A DNA stretch of 64,000 nt, from NCBI RefSeq assembly GCF_958298935.1, contig NC_084921.1, forward strand, positions 53,059,001-53,123,000, written 5' to 3'. Under the pieces are notes generated by a model. It was given only the letters and a program-made list of their open reading frames with translations. It did no database searches and was not told the DNA's origin. The position numbers were made by a program, and so were the translations under genes. Numbering within the stretch: position 1 is the first letter of the stretch; the number at the start of each line of letters is the position of its first letter. The DNA comes from Phragmites australis. Lineage: Eukaryota > Streptophyta > Magnoliopsida > Poales > Poaceae. This document shows positions 1-10,101 of this stretch, in pieces.

Positions 1-532
1 ACATGTCACCCTTCCAACAGATGACACCTTTAAAATAAAAAAACTTCATTCTCTTACTCTTAAAATTCAAAACACTATCAAAATTATCATGAAAAAATCT
101 GAAATGTTTTGGTGAGGTAGAGGATACCATGATCTAATTCTTAAGAAAAAAATAGATTGTGTACAAAACTTGTCCTTTTTTTCCATTGTACATATCATAT
201 TTGGAGCTGAATTTTTTTAAAGCTAGATTATAGAATCCTCTATACCATATATATATATATTCAGAATTTTTTATGATTATTTCAATAAAATTTAAAATTT
301 AAGAGCATTAGAATGTATTACTGACACTTGAGCTTCAAATAATGTCCGAACTCAGTTACTCCGGGTATCCGATACTGATCCCATCATAAACTGCTACATC
401 AATTAAAAAAATATACTATACCAATTCTGAACCGAAAATATGACCGGTTTTAAAAAATCTATCCGCTTCCGATTCCAACTCAGATAGGCCGGATATTATC
501 CGAGCCGTTTTCACCCGTATCTTCCACTCAAG
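1..532. other. AT-rich intergenic sequence, probable MITE end
   Basis: No coding region is visible here. The end of the stretch, near 507-521, reads like the terminus of a grass MITE that ends in a 'CCGTTTTCACCC'-type sequence. If so, that terminus stops only about 12 bases before the ATG of the next reading frame. The other end of the element was not located. Confidence 0.3.
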
Positions 533-1099
533 ATGTCAACCGAGAGAAACACCCATTCAAACAGCACATCTCAATGTTCTCTGTCTAATGAAGTTCCTGC
601 GATCAAAGAAAGCAATTGGTTGCACTGCAGTCAAAAGGAGAGGGAGGGAGGGAGGGAGAAAGAGAGAAGCGCAACGCGATTAGCGTTAGCCTTGGCGAAG
701 CTATTCATCGCAGGGCTGGGCACACAGACCAGCTACGCGTCCATCTTGCTCTCCAAAGGCACGGCCGTGCTCATCGTGCTCCCGGTCAGGCTCATCCAGC
801 TCCTGGGGTGCGTCGTGAGCTTCTTGCTCTGCTTCGTCAGAGAATGCACACCGAAGGTCTTCATGGCCGTCTGCGCCGCCGTCTTCGATGCGCCGGCGCC
901 GGCGATGAACGGCGCGGCGAGCATGGTAAAGGGCGTCGTGTCCTCGAACAGCGCCGCCGTGGAGGCCGTCATCGAGGTCGCAAGGGGGAGGACCGAGGTC
1001 CTGCTCGACGCTGCCGTGGAGCTGTCCGAGTACGCGTGGGAGGTGGCCAAGACTTCCTTCGATGCTGTCAGATATGTCATCAAGCACGCCAGGGCGTGA
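533..1099 (+). CDS. Small predicted membrane protein, unknown function
   Basis: This single-exon frame runs from an ATG to TGA and gives 188 residues. I do not recognise the family. The first 45 residues are polar and Arg/Glu/Gly-rich. Residues about 77-102 form a strongly hydrophobic stretch (VLIVLPVRLIQLLGCVVSF) that could span a membrane. The last 70 residues are Ala/Val-rich and look helical, ending in a basic tail. The 3' two-thirds are GC-rich with plant-like codon use, unlike the AT-rich flanks, which supports a real coding exon. The start is uncertain because upstream sequence looks like a transposon end. The N-terminal 40 residues, encoded in a purine repeat, may therefore be spurious, or an upstream exon may exist. 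Confidence 0.5.
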   Translation: MSTERNTHSNSTSQCSLSNEVPAIKESNWLHCSQKEREGGREKERSATRLALALAKLFIAGLGTQTSYASILLSKGTAVLIVLPVRLIQLLGCVVSFLLCFVRECTPKVFMAVCAAVFDAPAPAMNGAASMVKGVVSSNSAAVEAVIEVARGRTEVLLDAAVELSEYAWEVAKTSFDAVRYVIKHARA

Positions 1100-1146
1100 T
1101 GTAAATTGTAATTTGTAAACACACAGAGTATGATATCACTTTCATG

Positions 1147-1303
1147 CAGCGGCGGATCTTGGGGGAGGGGCTCAAAACCCCTTACCGACTGCCACTCTCT
1201 CAAGCCCTCCCTCTTTTTTTCAAGAGAATGAGAAGAAAAGGAACATGATGTGGAGGAGGAAGAAGATCAGTCTTCTTCTACGACTTCGTTGCGTTCCCCA
1301 CTG
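1147..1303. mobile_element. hAT-type MITE with 8-bp target duplication
   Basis: The element starts CAGCGGCGGATC and ends TTCCCCACTG, so both ends show the CAG..CTG termini common in hAT-derived MITEs. It is flanked by CTTTCATG at 1139-1146 and CTTTCAAG at 1304-1311, an 8-bp duplication with one mismatch. It is 157 bp and non-coding. The element at 7096-7271 has the same design. Confidence 0.6.
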
Positions 1304-2200
1304 CTTTCAAGTTGTTGATGCATGGTGAAATGTAAGTGCGTAACCATTCATTCATTGAAAGAAAGAGTATGTAAGGTCAGCTCCAGCGGAGCCCTCGAAA
1401 GCGATCGGCTTCCTGTACTACACTGCAGCGGCTGAATTTGAGGCTTTCGTATTACTGTGCGCCACTCCAGCAGAGCCTTTTTCTACCGCTACAGGGATAC
1501 AGGCACAGCTTTTTTGCGGGACGGGAGCAGCAAATTTGCGGGAGCTCGACAGCTCCCATATCATTATTTACATAGTATACATGTAGGTCCGTAGAGAGTA
1601 GAAGAGTAATGGAAGGTAGAAAATAGGGTAGTTGTTGGAAATGTAAAAAATAAATAATACTGTAATAGTATTAGAGAATATTGTAATAGTATTATAAGAG
1701 ATAAATTTTAAAATATTTACTGAAAATGATCTAACCATGCTGTGTTGTGCATCTATGCTTTTCAAAAAACTAAATAGCACAAGCGTTAAATCAAAAGTAT
1801 TGGTAACGGGGCAGCCGGTGGTCGAAGATCCGACCTTAAACATGCTTCCAGATTGCCGGTGGCAGTGGTTCTAGGCAAGCTGAACACATACGCCGGTGGC
1901 AGTGGTTCGCGCCAGCGCACAGCATAGCTGCCCTTGTCGGCCCGGCTGATCTCTGTGCTTGCCACGTCGTGAAAACTTTATGCTAGGCTTCAATGGCTTC
2001 CGTTGTTGGGTGTCTGCGAGCAAGAAACTGTGCAGGATCGAGTAGCCCACAACAAAAATAAGCCCAAGACTAAATACAGCTTCGCACTCGAAACCGTCGT
2101 TCCCTACTACAGTACTCAGCGGCGATTGAAAACGGTGATTCTTGAATTAGTGGATCGACACCTAGAGTCTCGTAGTATGGTAGTTTAGTTATAGCTAGTT
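1304..2200. other. Intergenic, with a MITE terminus near 1377
   Basis: No gene is recognised. A GGTCAGCTCCAGCGGAG motif near 1377, with a second CTCCAGCAGAGCC near 1464, resembles the termini of the MITE at 45677-46067, but no complete element can be drawn. The remainder is mixed-composition sequence with only short chance reading frames. Confidence 0.3.
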
Positions 2201-2800
2201 GCTAGTTTAGCTCAAGTTGGTATAGGTTAGGTTTCCGACGACGCCTATGAAGGTGTTTGGTCGGCTTTTGTTCCTCCAGCTCATCATCAATGTGGACATC
2301 GACTTCGACGCCCTCTCCTGCGGTGGTTTTGGAAGGTTTGTGATAGTAGTGGTTTTGGTAAAACTGTGATTGAGGGGATTTCTTTGATTCTCTTGCTCTC
2401 TCAGTGTCTCTGAGTTGCTGGATTTCGGTTCTACGACCCTGGCCTATGATTTTCCTCGGCTTATTCGGGTGGCAGAGGTGCCAATGCTCATTCACAATCG
2501 ATGATGCACCATGGAGGTCTCTCGGTGATGCTGGAATTTACGCCTTTTTATTGTTTGGGCTTCGTCGTCCATATCAGCAGGAGCGTTGACCTGGGGCTTC
2601 GTTGTTTTGCGTCACTTTGCATCAGCATGGCGGCAGAAGGCACGACGGTCGCCATCGGATGTGAAGAAGATGATGCGTATGACCTCAATGTTCTCCTTTT
2701 AATTTTCTGTGTTTGTTAGGGTCAGTTTGTAAAAGTGGTTCTACTGTTCCTGCGTGTTTAATATAATTCTATTCCCTTTAAAAAGAAAAGCCCAAGAGAC
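2200..2800. repeat. Unclassified, possibly LINE-derived sequence
   Basis: Sequence before 2780 ends in a TTTAATATAATTCTATTCCC stretch resembling the 3' ends of some grass LINEs. The short frames on both strands show no domain that I recognise. This is a weak composition-based call. The stretch from 2800 to about 3500 shows no clear feature. Confidence 0.2.
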
Positions 2801-3524
2801 CAAGTTTATTGGGTTGGGGGCCTCCTCAAATTAGTAGTTCCTTCTTTTCTTCCCTAGAAAGCTCCGTGGGCCCTACTGCAATGTATTGGGTATTTGGGTC
2901 GCGTCCATGGTGGCCGCTGGTTCACTCGTGTTTATGAACCAAGCCTCTGATTTTGTATTTGTTTTGGTCTCTAACAATATGTCTGGAGCGAATGGTTAAC
3001 GAAAATTTTCTTCCTGTGTTAAAAAAAATATTATTCCTTAGTCATTGGCTCTTGTGGCTTAACAAAGTTTTGGCCCCTTCTTCCTGTTCGGTAGGAGTCC
3101 ATATTGAGCTGTGTTGGTACAGGGGCGAGAAGACCGGCAAATGACCTAAAAGTGAAAGAAGATCGCATAGAAGATCTTGTTGGCTTTGTTTGCTATAATT
3201 TTCATTCTCAGAATATTTGCTGTAAAATGGGGATGCACCGTGCTTCTAGATTAATGATGAAATTCTTCCCTTTCGCAAAAAAGAAAAAATTGGCCTTCTC
3301 GATGGGTATGGAAAAAGAAGAAATTTAGTGAGCTCACAAGGTTGAACTTGGTCGTACTTCGAAATGGAGTGAGCGGTTTCTTTTCTGGTACGAGCCGTGT
3401 GCCCGTGGCAATTTACTACTGTATGTGTATCCATCCAGCAGATATTTTCCTTGGTGCGTCGAAAGGAAGAGATATTTTTGTGCCGAGCTGGAAGGCAGCG
3501 CGAGCAGGAGGCACCGCGCATACA

Positions 3525-3533
3525 AAACCCTAG
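3525..3533 (+). promoter_or_regulatory. Telo-box AAACCCTAG in the leader of the RNA-binding protein gene
   Basis: AAACCCTAG lies about 90 bases upstream of a good splice donor at 3617. This element is common near the transcription start of plant genes for translation and organelle function. Its location fits a 5' leader beginning near here. Confidence 0.5.
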
Positions 3534-3616
3534 CCGCCTCTTCGCCTTTCTTAAACCCCAAGCCGCGCCTCCGCCGCTCTCTCGCCCGCATCCCACCCTC
3601 ACCTCGTCTCCCTCAG

Positions 3617-4341
3617 GTACGGCTCCATCCGACCTATCGTCTCCGTGCTCGCGGTGGGTCTGGCGATGCGCGTTCCATCGGATTGGTTCTTAGTCGGGGC
3701 AGAGGGGAAAAGATGGATCCTTGGGTTGAGGGAAGGGGATTCCAGATGCGTGCTGTTTATGCGTTGTTCTTGACCTCTGCTAGTAGGAGGAAAGTGGGGA
3801 GGGGGGGGGGGGGGGGGAGATGGTGGTTTCTTCGTATGCGTGTTGTTTATATGTTTGTCGGTGAGATACTTTGGCTGGTGTCGTGGTGGTACAAATTGCA
3901 GGCTTCCCAACTCGTGTTCCGTAGTTTTTATATGTGACCTAGATGAGATAGTGAGATCCTCGCTTGGAAGAAGTCAGATCCTCGCTTGGAAGAAGTCAGA
4001 TCCTCTGATTTCGCTGCGATTTGTGGTGTCTAGTTATGTCCGCTTGGTTAGGTTGGTCCGTTTGGTTTAGGTTTGTCTGATTCTTGCGCTGTATTTCATG
4101 TCTTGTCTTCTAAAAGTCCATACTAGTACTCTGTGAGATAGTCCGTAGATGCTATTAGATAAGTTTCTTGGCAAGTTTGGTTCAGAAATTTTGGTAACAA
4201 TAGCAGTTTTGCGTCATGCTTTGTTACAGTCTCTTGTGCAAGGGTTCCTATCTATTGGATGTTAAGAGTCAGCACGTTTCTCTCTGATTTGTTGTTACGT
4301 TCCCTTGATGGCTGAAGATGTTTTGGTACGTACCTGTGCAG
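3617..4341 (+). other. 5' UTR intron of the glycine-rich RNA-binding protein gene
   Basis: The donor is CCTCAG|GTACGG at 3616/3617 and the acceptor is TGTGCAG at 4341, leaving 12 leader bases before the ATG. The intron holds a G homopolymer of 17 bases (3801-3817) and a perfect 22-bp tandem duplication (3954-3975 and 3976-3997). Leader introns are common in plant RNA-binding protein genes and often raise expression; that role here is inferred. Confidence 0.6.
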
Positions 4342-4353
4342 ATTTGCTGTTCA

Positions 4354-5194
4354 ATGGCGGCCTTTAACAAGCTCGGCAGCCTTCTAAGGCACAGCACTCT
4401 GATGAGCGGTGCCTCCGCCGGCTCATCTCCTGCATTGTTCAATGCTGTTCGGCTTATGTCCACCAAGCTTTTCGTCGGTGGTGAGTTTTTCTTGTTTGAT
4501 TTATGTATTCAAACAAGCCAGAACTTTTGGTTTACGTTTATTCGGTGTTCTTTGGTTAGGTCTTTCCTGGGGTACTGATGACCAGTCTCTGAGAGAGGCA
4601 TTTAGCAGCTTCGGTGAGGTTACTGAAGGTCAGTGTATACATTTAAATGTTCTTCTAATGCTTTGTGTGGCAATGTGTTAGCAGTTGACCGAATAATATT
4701 GATTTATTTTGATCCGCTATTGCTTCATGGTTGATTTTGCATTGTGCCTCTGTTGTAACATCTGAAATTTTCATGTTGCAGCGCGGGTGATCACAGACAG
4801 GGAGACTGGAAGGTCAAGAGGCTTTGGCTTTGTGAACTTCAACAACAGTGAAGATGCCAAGAATGCTGTGTCTAGCATGGACGGTCAGGTGAGTCAAAGG
4901 CTAGAACTCTGCTGCCATGTTTCAGGCAGAGTTACTGTAGTAGGATTTATCAAAATGAATTTCTTGAACAAGTGCTAGGTTACCACATCAGATAGATGTT
5001 AAAAGATAGGCTGATACTTTCTCGTAAGATGTCGGTGTATAATGCATTTCTGTAACTTGCAGGAACTCCAAGGGCGTAGCGTCCGTGTGAACTTCGCCAA
5101 CGAGAGACCTGCAGGGAACCGAGGCTACGGCGGCGGTGGCTACGGTGGTGGTGGTGGCGGCGGCGGCAGCTATGGAGGACAGGATGCCTATTAA
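4354..5194 (+). CDS. Mitochondrial-type glycine-rich RNA-binding protein (single RRM)
   Basis: The coding exons are 4354-4480, 4560-4628, 4782-4888 and 5063-5194. All introns are GT..AG, and the product is 144 residues. Residues 1-36 are basic and rich in Ala, Ser and Leu with no acidic residue, as in a mitochondrial presequence. One RRM follows: RNP2 is LFVGGL near residue 39 and RNP1 is RGFGFVNF near residue 78. The protein ends in a short Gly/Tyr tail (GGGGYGGG, then SYGGQDAY). The family binds single-stranded RNA, and organelle members take part in RNA editing, splicing or cold response; which applies here is not shown. ATG 4354 is preferred over an upstream in-frame start that would lie inside the leader intron. 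The Gly-rich tail is at the short end for the family. The gene appears intact. Confidence 0.9.
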
Positions 5195-6414
5195 AAAGAG
5201 CACTGGCAATTAAAATCTTTGAAATAATGAACTTTTAGGACCTGTTGTGGCTTATGCGAAAGCCTTGCAATGTTTTACTATTCGTGCTTATGTTGAATCG
5301 TTGAATTCCTAGGTGCAAATCTGGTGCTACCGAATTTTGCCTATTGGTTGTTTTGAAGAGTGCAAATGCAAGTCGCGTGTATCTCCCTGATTGAAGAGCA
5401 TAATTTGCGCACGTTACTTTATATGCCTTTCTATTGCAATGTCTACAGAAGGGTGATCTAACTGTTTTGCGATTTGGAATCTCGTCCGTAAATTTTGTAT
5501 TGAATCTGGTTATATAGTTGTGTTGCAAATTACATTGCAAAAATTATCGTTGCAGTCGTCTCGTTCTGGAATTGTTGCAAATTACTTTCCTGTTGACTGT
5601 TGAAAGCAGGTGCGGTACTCCGGATAATGTTATTTGGACGAAGCGTCCTCAGTTGTGCACTTGTGCCGTGGGTTTTTGCCTGTGGTCCAGCACGATATCA
5701 GACCTTTGAATCCTTCATCCTTGTTCAGAGATGCTCTGATGTATCGCACATTGCTCAATTCATATTTCTTGCTGGACCTAAATTCCAACCAGAAGAGACG
5801 GTTTTTGTACAGTACAAAGGGCCAGCTAGCCAATTTCACCTGAAGTAACAAAATATGTATGGGTATTACAAACATACTCTACACATAGAACGGACTACGG
5901 AGGTCAGGTTTGGGTCAACTTTCATACAAGTTTAGAAATAGCAAAATATGGATGAGTAGATCATAGTATTAACCCCCAAAAATAGAATAGTGGTCAGGTT
6001 TATAAGCGGCCAAAATAGAGGCTGCGATTAGGGATGCAAGTGTTACTTAGTTTATTTTTTTCTTTAACTTAATTATTCTTTAATTTATTTTTTGAGTTTT
6101 AGGTCGATCCAACAACGCAAAAAACAAAAACAAAATTTGGTCGAATTTGTGACATGGGAATGATATTAACAGATCAATCTCGAAAGCACTTGTAAAACTT
6201 TAGCTGCTGCTACAGATGAAATTTGTTAAATTTGTGACTTGGGAATGATATAACAGATTATAATCATTGAAAGCACTCATCACTGTAATTTTATTAATTT
6301 TCAAACCAAACATCCCTAGATCCTGTCCTGAACTCCTTTCCTTTGCTCTCGCGAAAACTGGATTTCCTTTGGGCGTCGCCGACCACCGCTACCTCCGCCG
6401 AGAAGACAGGTGCC
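5195..6414. other. 3' UTR and intergenic sequence
   Basis: The first few hundred bases probably hold the 3' UTR of the RNA-binding protein gene. From about 5880 the sequence is AT-rich. Two near-copies of a phrase reading roughly 'ATTTGTGACATGGGAATGATAT' occur near 6146 and 6232. No protein-coding region or complete transposon is visible. Confidence 0.4.
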
Positions 6415-6985
6415 ATGAATCCGCCGCACCCAGAGCCCGGCCTTCCCCGCCGCCACCGCCACCTTGTCCGCCTCCACCTCGACCCTGGCCACCACCATGT
6501 CCACATCCACCTCTGCCACCACCACCACCTCGCCCACCCGCTCGCTCCCGCGCCGCCGGCCCACCGCCACCACCACTACCACCAGCAGCAGCACCCGGCT
6601 CCCGTGTTCTTCCCCAACGCCTACCCGACCGCGGCGCCCTGGCAGCCGTAGCCGACTCGCGCCGTCGCGGAAAGGTGACGGAGGATTTGGATCCCGAGCC
6701 GGCGCTGCACGCGGAGCAAGCAGAGGAAGAAGAGGAGCCCGTGTTTGTGCTAACGGACGAGTGGGCCGAATTATTCGCGAAATCCGAGGCCAAGAGGAGA
6801 CTGGGTAATCAACTAACCATCGTTTGATCCTGCTCCTCTGTCTGTGCTGCTACAATGCTTCTTTCTGCCTCACTTTTCTTCTTATCTCCAGTGGGATTCT
6901 GATGAATTTCTTGGTGTCGGCAGGCAACTGTGCCGTCCGATTCACAGCTAAAAAGACGAAGGAGGAGGAGGAGGGCCGGAAGTGA
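6415..6985 (+). pseudogene. Frameshifted small Pro/His-rich gene with a VFVLTDEWAE-type C-terminal motif
   Basis: From the ATG at 6415 one frame reads MNPPHPEPGLP, a His/Pro-rich middle, then FFPNAYPTAAPWQP and a stop at 6649-6651. The next expected part, RRRGKVTEDLDPEPAL and then VFVLTDEWAELFAKSEAKRR, lies in another frame a few bases later. That frame joins by a good intron (6805-6923) to a short basic exon ending at TGA 6983-6985. I recall small plant proteins that start MNPP and end in this acidic VFVLTDEWAEFF segment, so one frameshift near 6640-6665 seems to break the gene. The second frame has no usable ATG of its own. A sequencing error or a short non-canonical event could also explain it. 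The function of the family is unknown to me. Confidence 0.55.
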
Positions 6986-7095
6986 ACGAACTAGCTGTGC
7001 CGTCAGAGACTCCAAAGCTCGGGAATAGAACTGAGAACACAACGGATTATTACGTCACTGCTGTCATCAAACGTAGAATCATTTGAGTCAATTAT

Positions 7096-7271
7096 CAGGG
7101 GCGGATCCAGGGGTGTGCTGGGTGTACTGCAGCACCCCTGCGAGCTTACAACTTCTCATATAGCTTCTTTAGGGAGAGAAGGTGATGTAGGAGGAGATGA
7201 AAGAGAAGGAGAGGACCAACACCCCTTGTTTGGATGAAGGAGATCAGCACTGCTCACTGGCTCCGTCACTG
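7096..7271. mobile_element. hAT-type MITE with 8-bp target duplication
   Basis: The termini are CAGGGGCGGATCCAG and, as reverse complement of the right end, CAGTGACGGAGCCAG. The flanks are TCAATTAT (7088-7095) and TCAATGAT (7272-7279), matching at seven of eight bases. The element is 176 bp, non-coding and of the same type as 1147-1303. Confidence 0.7.
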
Positions 7272-10101
7272 TCAATGATTATGGAACAGTCGTAAATAAG
7301 CGAAACTACTTCTTGACTTAACGGTGGCAAAAAAATAATAATCAATTGCGGATCAGTGGAAGCTCGTCATTAACATATAACCATCGCTTTGCCAGATATT
7401 CATGACGCTTTCTTTGTTTACAGAGTTTGCGTTTACATGATTTAAATGATGTGCTGTACTTCAATACTTGTTGGGACTTGAAAGGGAAAAAAAAAAACTA
7501 CTAGCACTCGACCAAGTAAGATTTTTGCTTGCGCGCCAGGACGGCCAGGTGCCGTCTATCTCGCGTGTTTGAAAGAATGGTGTAGTCCCCAACCGAGCTA
7601 TCCATGCGACGAACCGTTATTAATCTTGACCCGAGCTTTGTTCTGATCGATCTATCCAGTGCACATCTCTAGAAGTTAGTACATGGGCGTAAGAAATTCT
7701 GGACAACTTGGAAGAAATTTGTGAGAACGCGTGATCTGTAACCGCCCAATTACCAGCTAGGCCACGTAAAAAAATCTACCTTTCTTAACGGAGCACAAGA
7801 TCTCCCCCCCCCCCCCCCCCCCCCCCAAATTCCTGCATAAATTAAATTGTCACCTGTAAATCTTTTACATACAGAACACAATGGCGCTATGGAAGGCATG
7901 GGGCGCAACAAATTCAGTGCAAACTTCTGTAAACCCGAGCAGAAAATAGCCAAGCAAACATTCTGAGAATATGTACATTTCAATCATGGTGTCTCGTAAC
8001 ATTATTCCTAGACAGTGCAAAAAATGGCGATCCAAATGCTTTCTACAACAAACATGTTAGCAGTAAGTAATAAAATACAAAATAGCCGGATGGTGATCCA
8101 CCCATCCATGTTTAGTAAAAAGCTACTAATCACTGTATGCCACCCATATGTATTTTCTCCACGTTCCACATTGTTTACAGTACGAAATGAAGTTAAACAT
8201 GGCCCATCTTCAGATGTTAAATTCTCGAGCCTCTATTTCCGGTACTGGGAAGAAATACCTTACGGTCATCTTAAGCTTCACATATTAAGCTTCACATCTT
8301 CCTCACCAGCGCCAGCAGTACACAATGAATGGTCTGCATAAATATGTCACTACCGGAAAACGTAAACTTGAAGCTCTCGATCATGCATCCACTCCTGTGT
8401 TTGGGAGACTTTTACGAAGTTCAACTGAATCCATGCTAGCATTGATAAGCTATTTCCGATGCTTCTTTTTTGTTTCAGTTCTTGGTCGCTTTTCCTCTTC
8501 CCATTCTCTCTCATGCATTCTGCAGTTTAACCAAGTTAGGTTCGTTCAAGAAAAGAAATTGGTCCTCGCAAAATATTAAATGGTCAGGCAGAAGATGATA
8601 CATCACAACAAATGCTGTACAAAAAATTGAAAGAAAATTGTCCTGGAAATCATAAAATGCTGCAAAATTCATTCTTTTATGACTGGAGGTATTCAGGAGT
8701 AATATATCCAGCTAACTGATTTATTGTGATATTTCCCTTTCATTTGCATAGATATTACCAATTTATTATAAACAAAATCAAACATATGAACAAGGACGAC
8801 AATCACCATTTTTCTTTGTTAAAAGGAACACAGCAATTTGGGAGAAAATTAACTAATAAGAAAAACAAGCTGTCACAGGGAAAATTGTTTTCATACCGAC
8901 AAAGTTAGAGTTTGCCAAGTACACCACCGAGTGTGTCAATGGCATGCAGGACCACTGGACCTGGCCCCACTTGTCATTGCCAAGCAGTTTACGTATATGT
9001 TACTGCTTGGATCTGATGATCTGTTATACGAAAACGAGTTCTGCTCAAACAATATTTGGCTAAAAATGTAGCATTTGAGTCGGAAGTTTATGATCAAGGA
9101 GGCAGTTGCAGCCAACAGGTACTATATCCATCTTCTCCCATGGGAACTCATTGGAATGCTATGCATGCTATGAGAACTAATGGTAGCTAGGTTGTCATTA
9201 GATCAGATGCATTGACATGTATTTCCAGAGGATCCAGATTATATCTAGTTTGATTGACGGAAGATGGGGCACACACGTGCTGTACATGGAAGATTCTGGG
9301 TGAAGCATTGTTTGGCATAAAGTCTGGGACTTTGACTAGAGTGCAAAGGGGTCACATAGCTGAAAAGTTTATGGCGCGAGAAAATCTAGCCGATCCGTGA
9401 TTCAGCTACACACACTTTCTCAAAAACTTGAAATGGTTGTTTTTCATACAATACAAGTTTGCAGCTTCAAGAAAATGAAATTTGTCTATCCCCGTATTAG
9501 TTAGACAAACCAAACAAGTTCCAACTGTGAATAACAAACAAAATCAGTCTTGCATGATCACGTTTTTAGAAAGCATGGCACCCAAACAATTCCTAAAATA
9601 CAGTCCCAACAGGTGTCCCCAAAATGCAACTTTGACCTCTACTTTTGTAATATGTTTGTAAAACATGTCAAACTGCAATACTACTTTTCAAGCAAAATCT
9701 ATCCATATCAGTTTCAAAGGATAGTATGACTCCATGCAGCGCAAAATGTCACCTGTTTGATGACTGGAGGGAGTATTGTAGTTAATTTCTGTAAAAGTTC
9801 AAACTTTTCGTTATTCATAGAAAATCTTATCCGGAAAGGAAAAATAATGTCCTAGATTTATATAAAGCGTTGTAGCTTGTGTTTAGAATATAGGTACTTC
9901 TGTGAAAATGCTGTAAAAACTAAGACACTATGACTAGATTCTGTCAATAGGGTCCAACAAGCATAGAAAATATAAGTGCATTATGATAACATGCAAGTCA
10001 CATGACAATTAAAACAATAGAAAACACAGTGAAAACAGCAATAAAAGAATTTGTTGCAAATTGCGATGCGTGTTTCAACAAGAAATAATTCTTCGTAGAA
10101 C
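7272..10101. other. Intergenic and THO2 3' flank; no gene seen
   Basis: This is AT-rich sequence with short chance frames only. A C homopolymer of 23 bases lies at 7804-7826. The part adjoining 10101 should contain the 3' UTR of the minus-strand THO2 gene, but I cannot place its end. One Stowaway-like MITE is listed separately. Confidence 0.4.
9601..9773. mobile_element. Stowaway-like MITE (diverged)
   Basis: The right end reads CTGGAGGGAGTA and, as reverse complement, TACTCCCTCCAG, the usual Stowaway terminus. The left end, CAGTCCCAACAGGTG, is a diverged partner, and an inner CCAAAATGCAACTTTGACC is also typical. TA dinucleotides flank the element (9599-9600 and 9774-9775). It is 173 bp. Confidence 0.5.

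Noticed and set aside
6294..6793. Minus-strand Gly/Arg-rich and Val-rich ORFs over the Pro/His-rich gene
   Set aside because: They are complements of proline and histidine codon runs, with no supporting motif or splice context.
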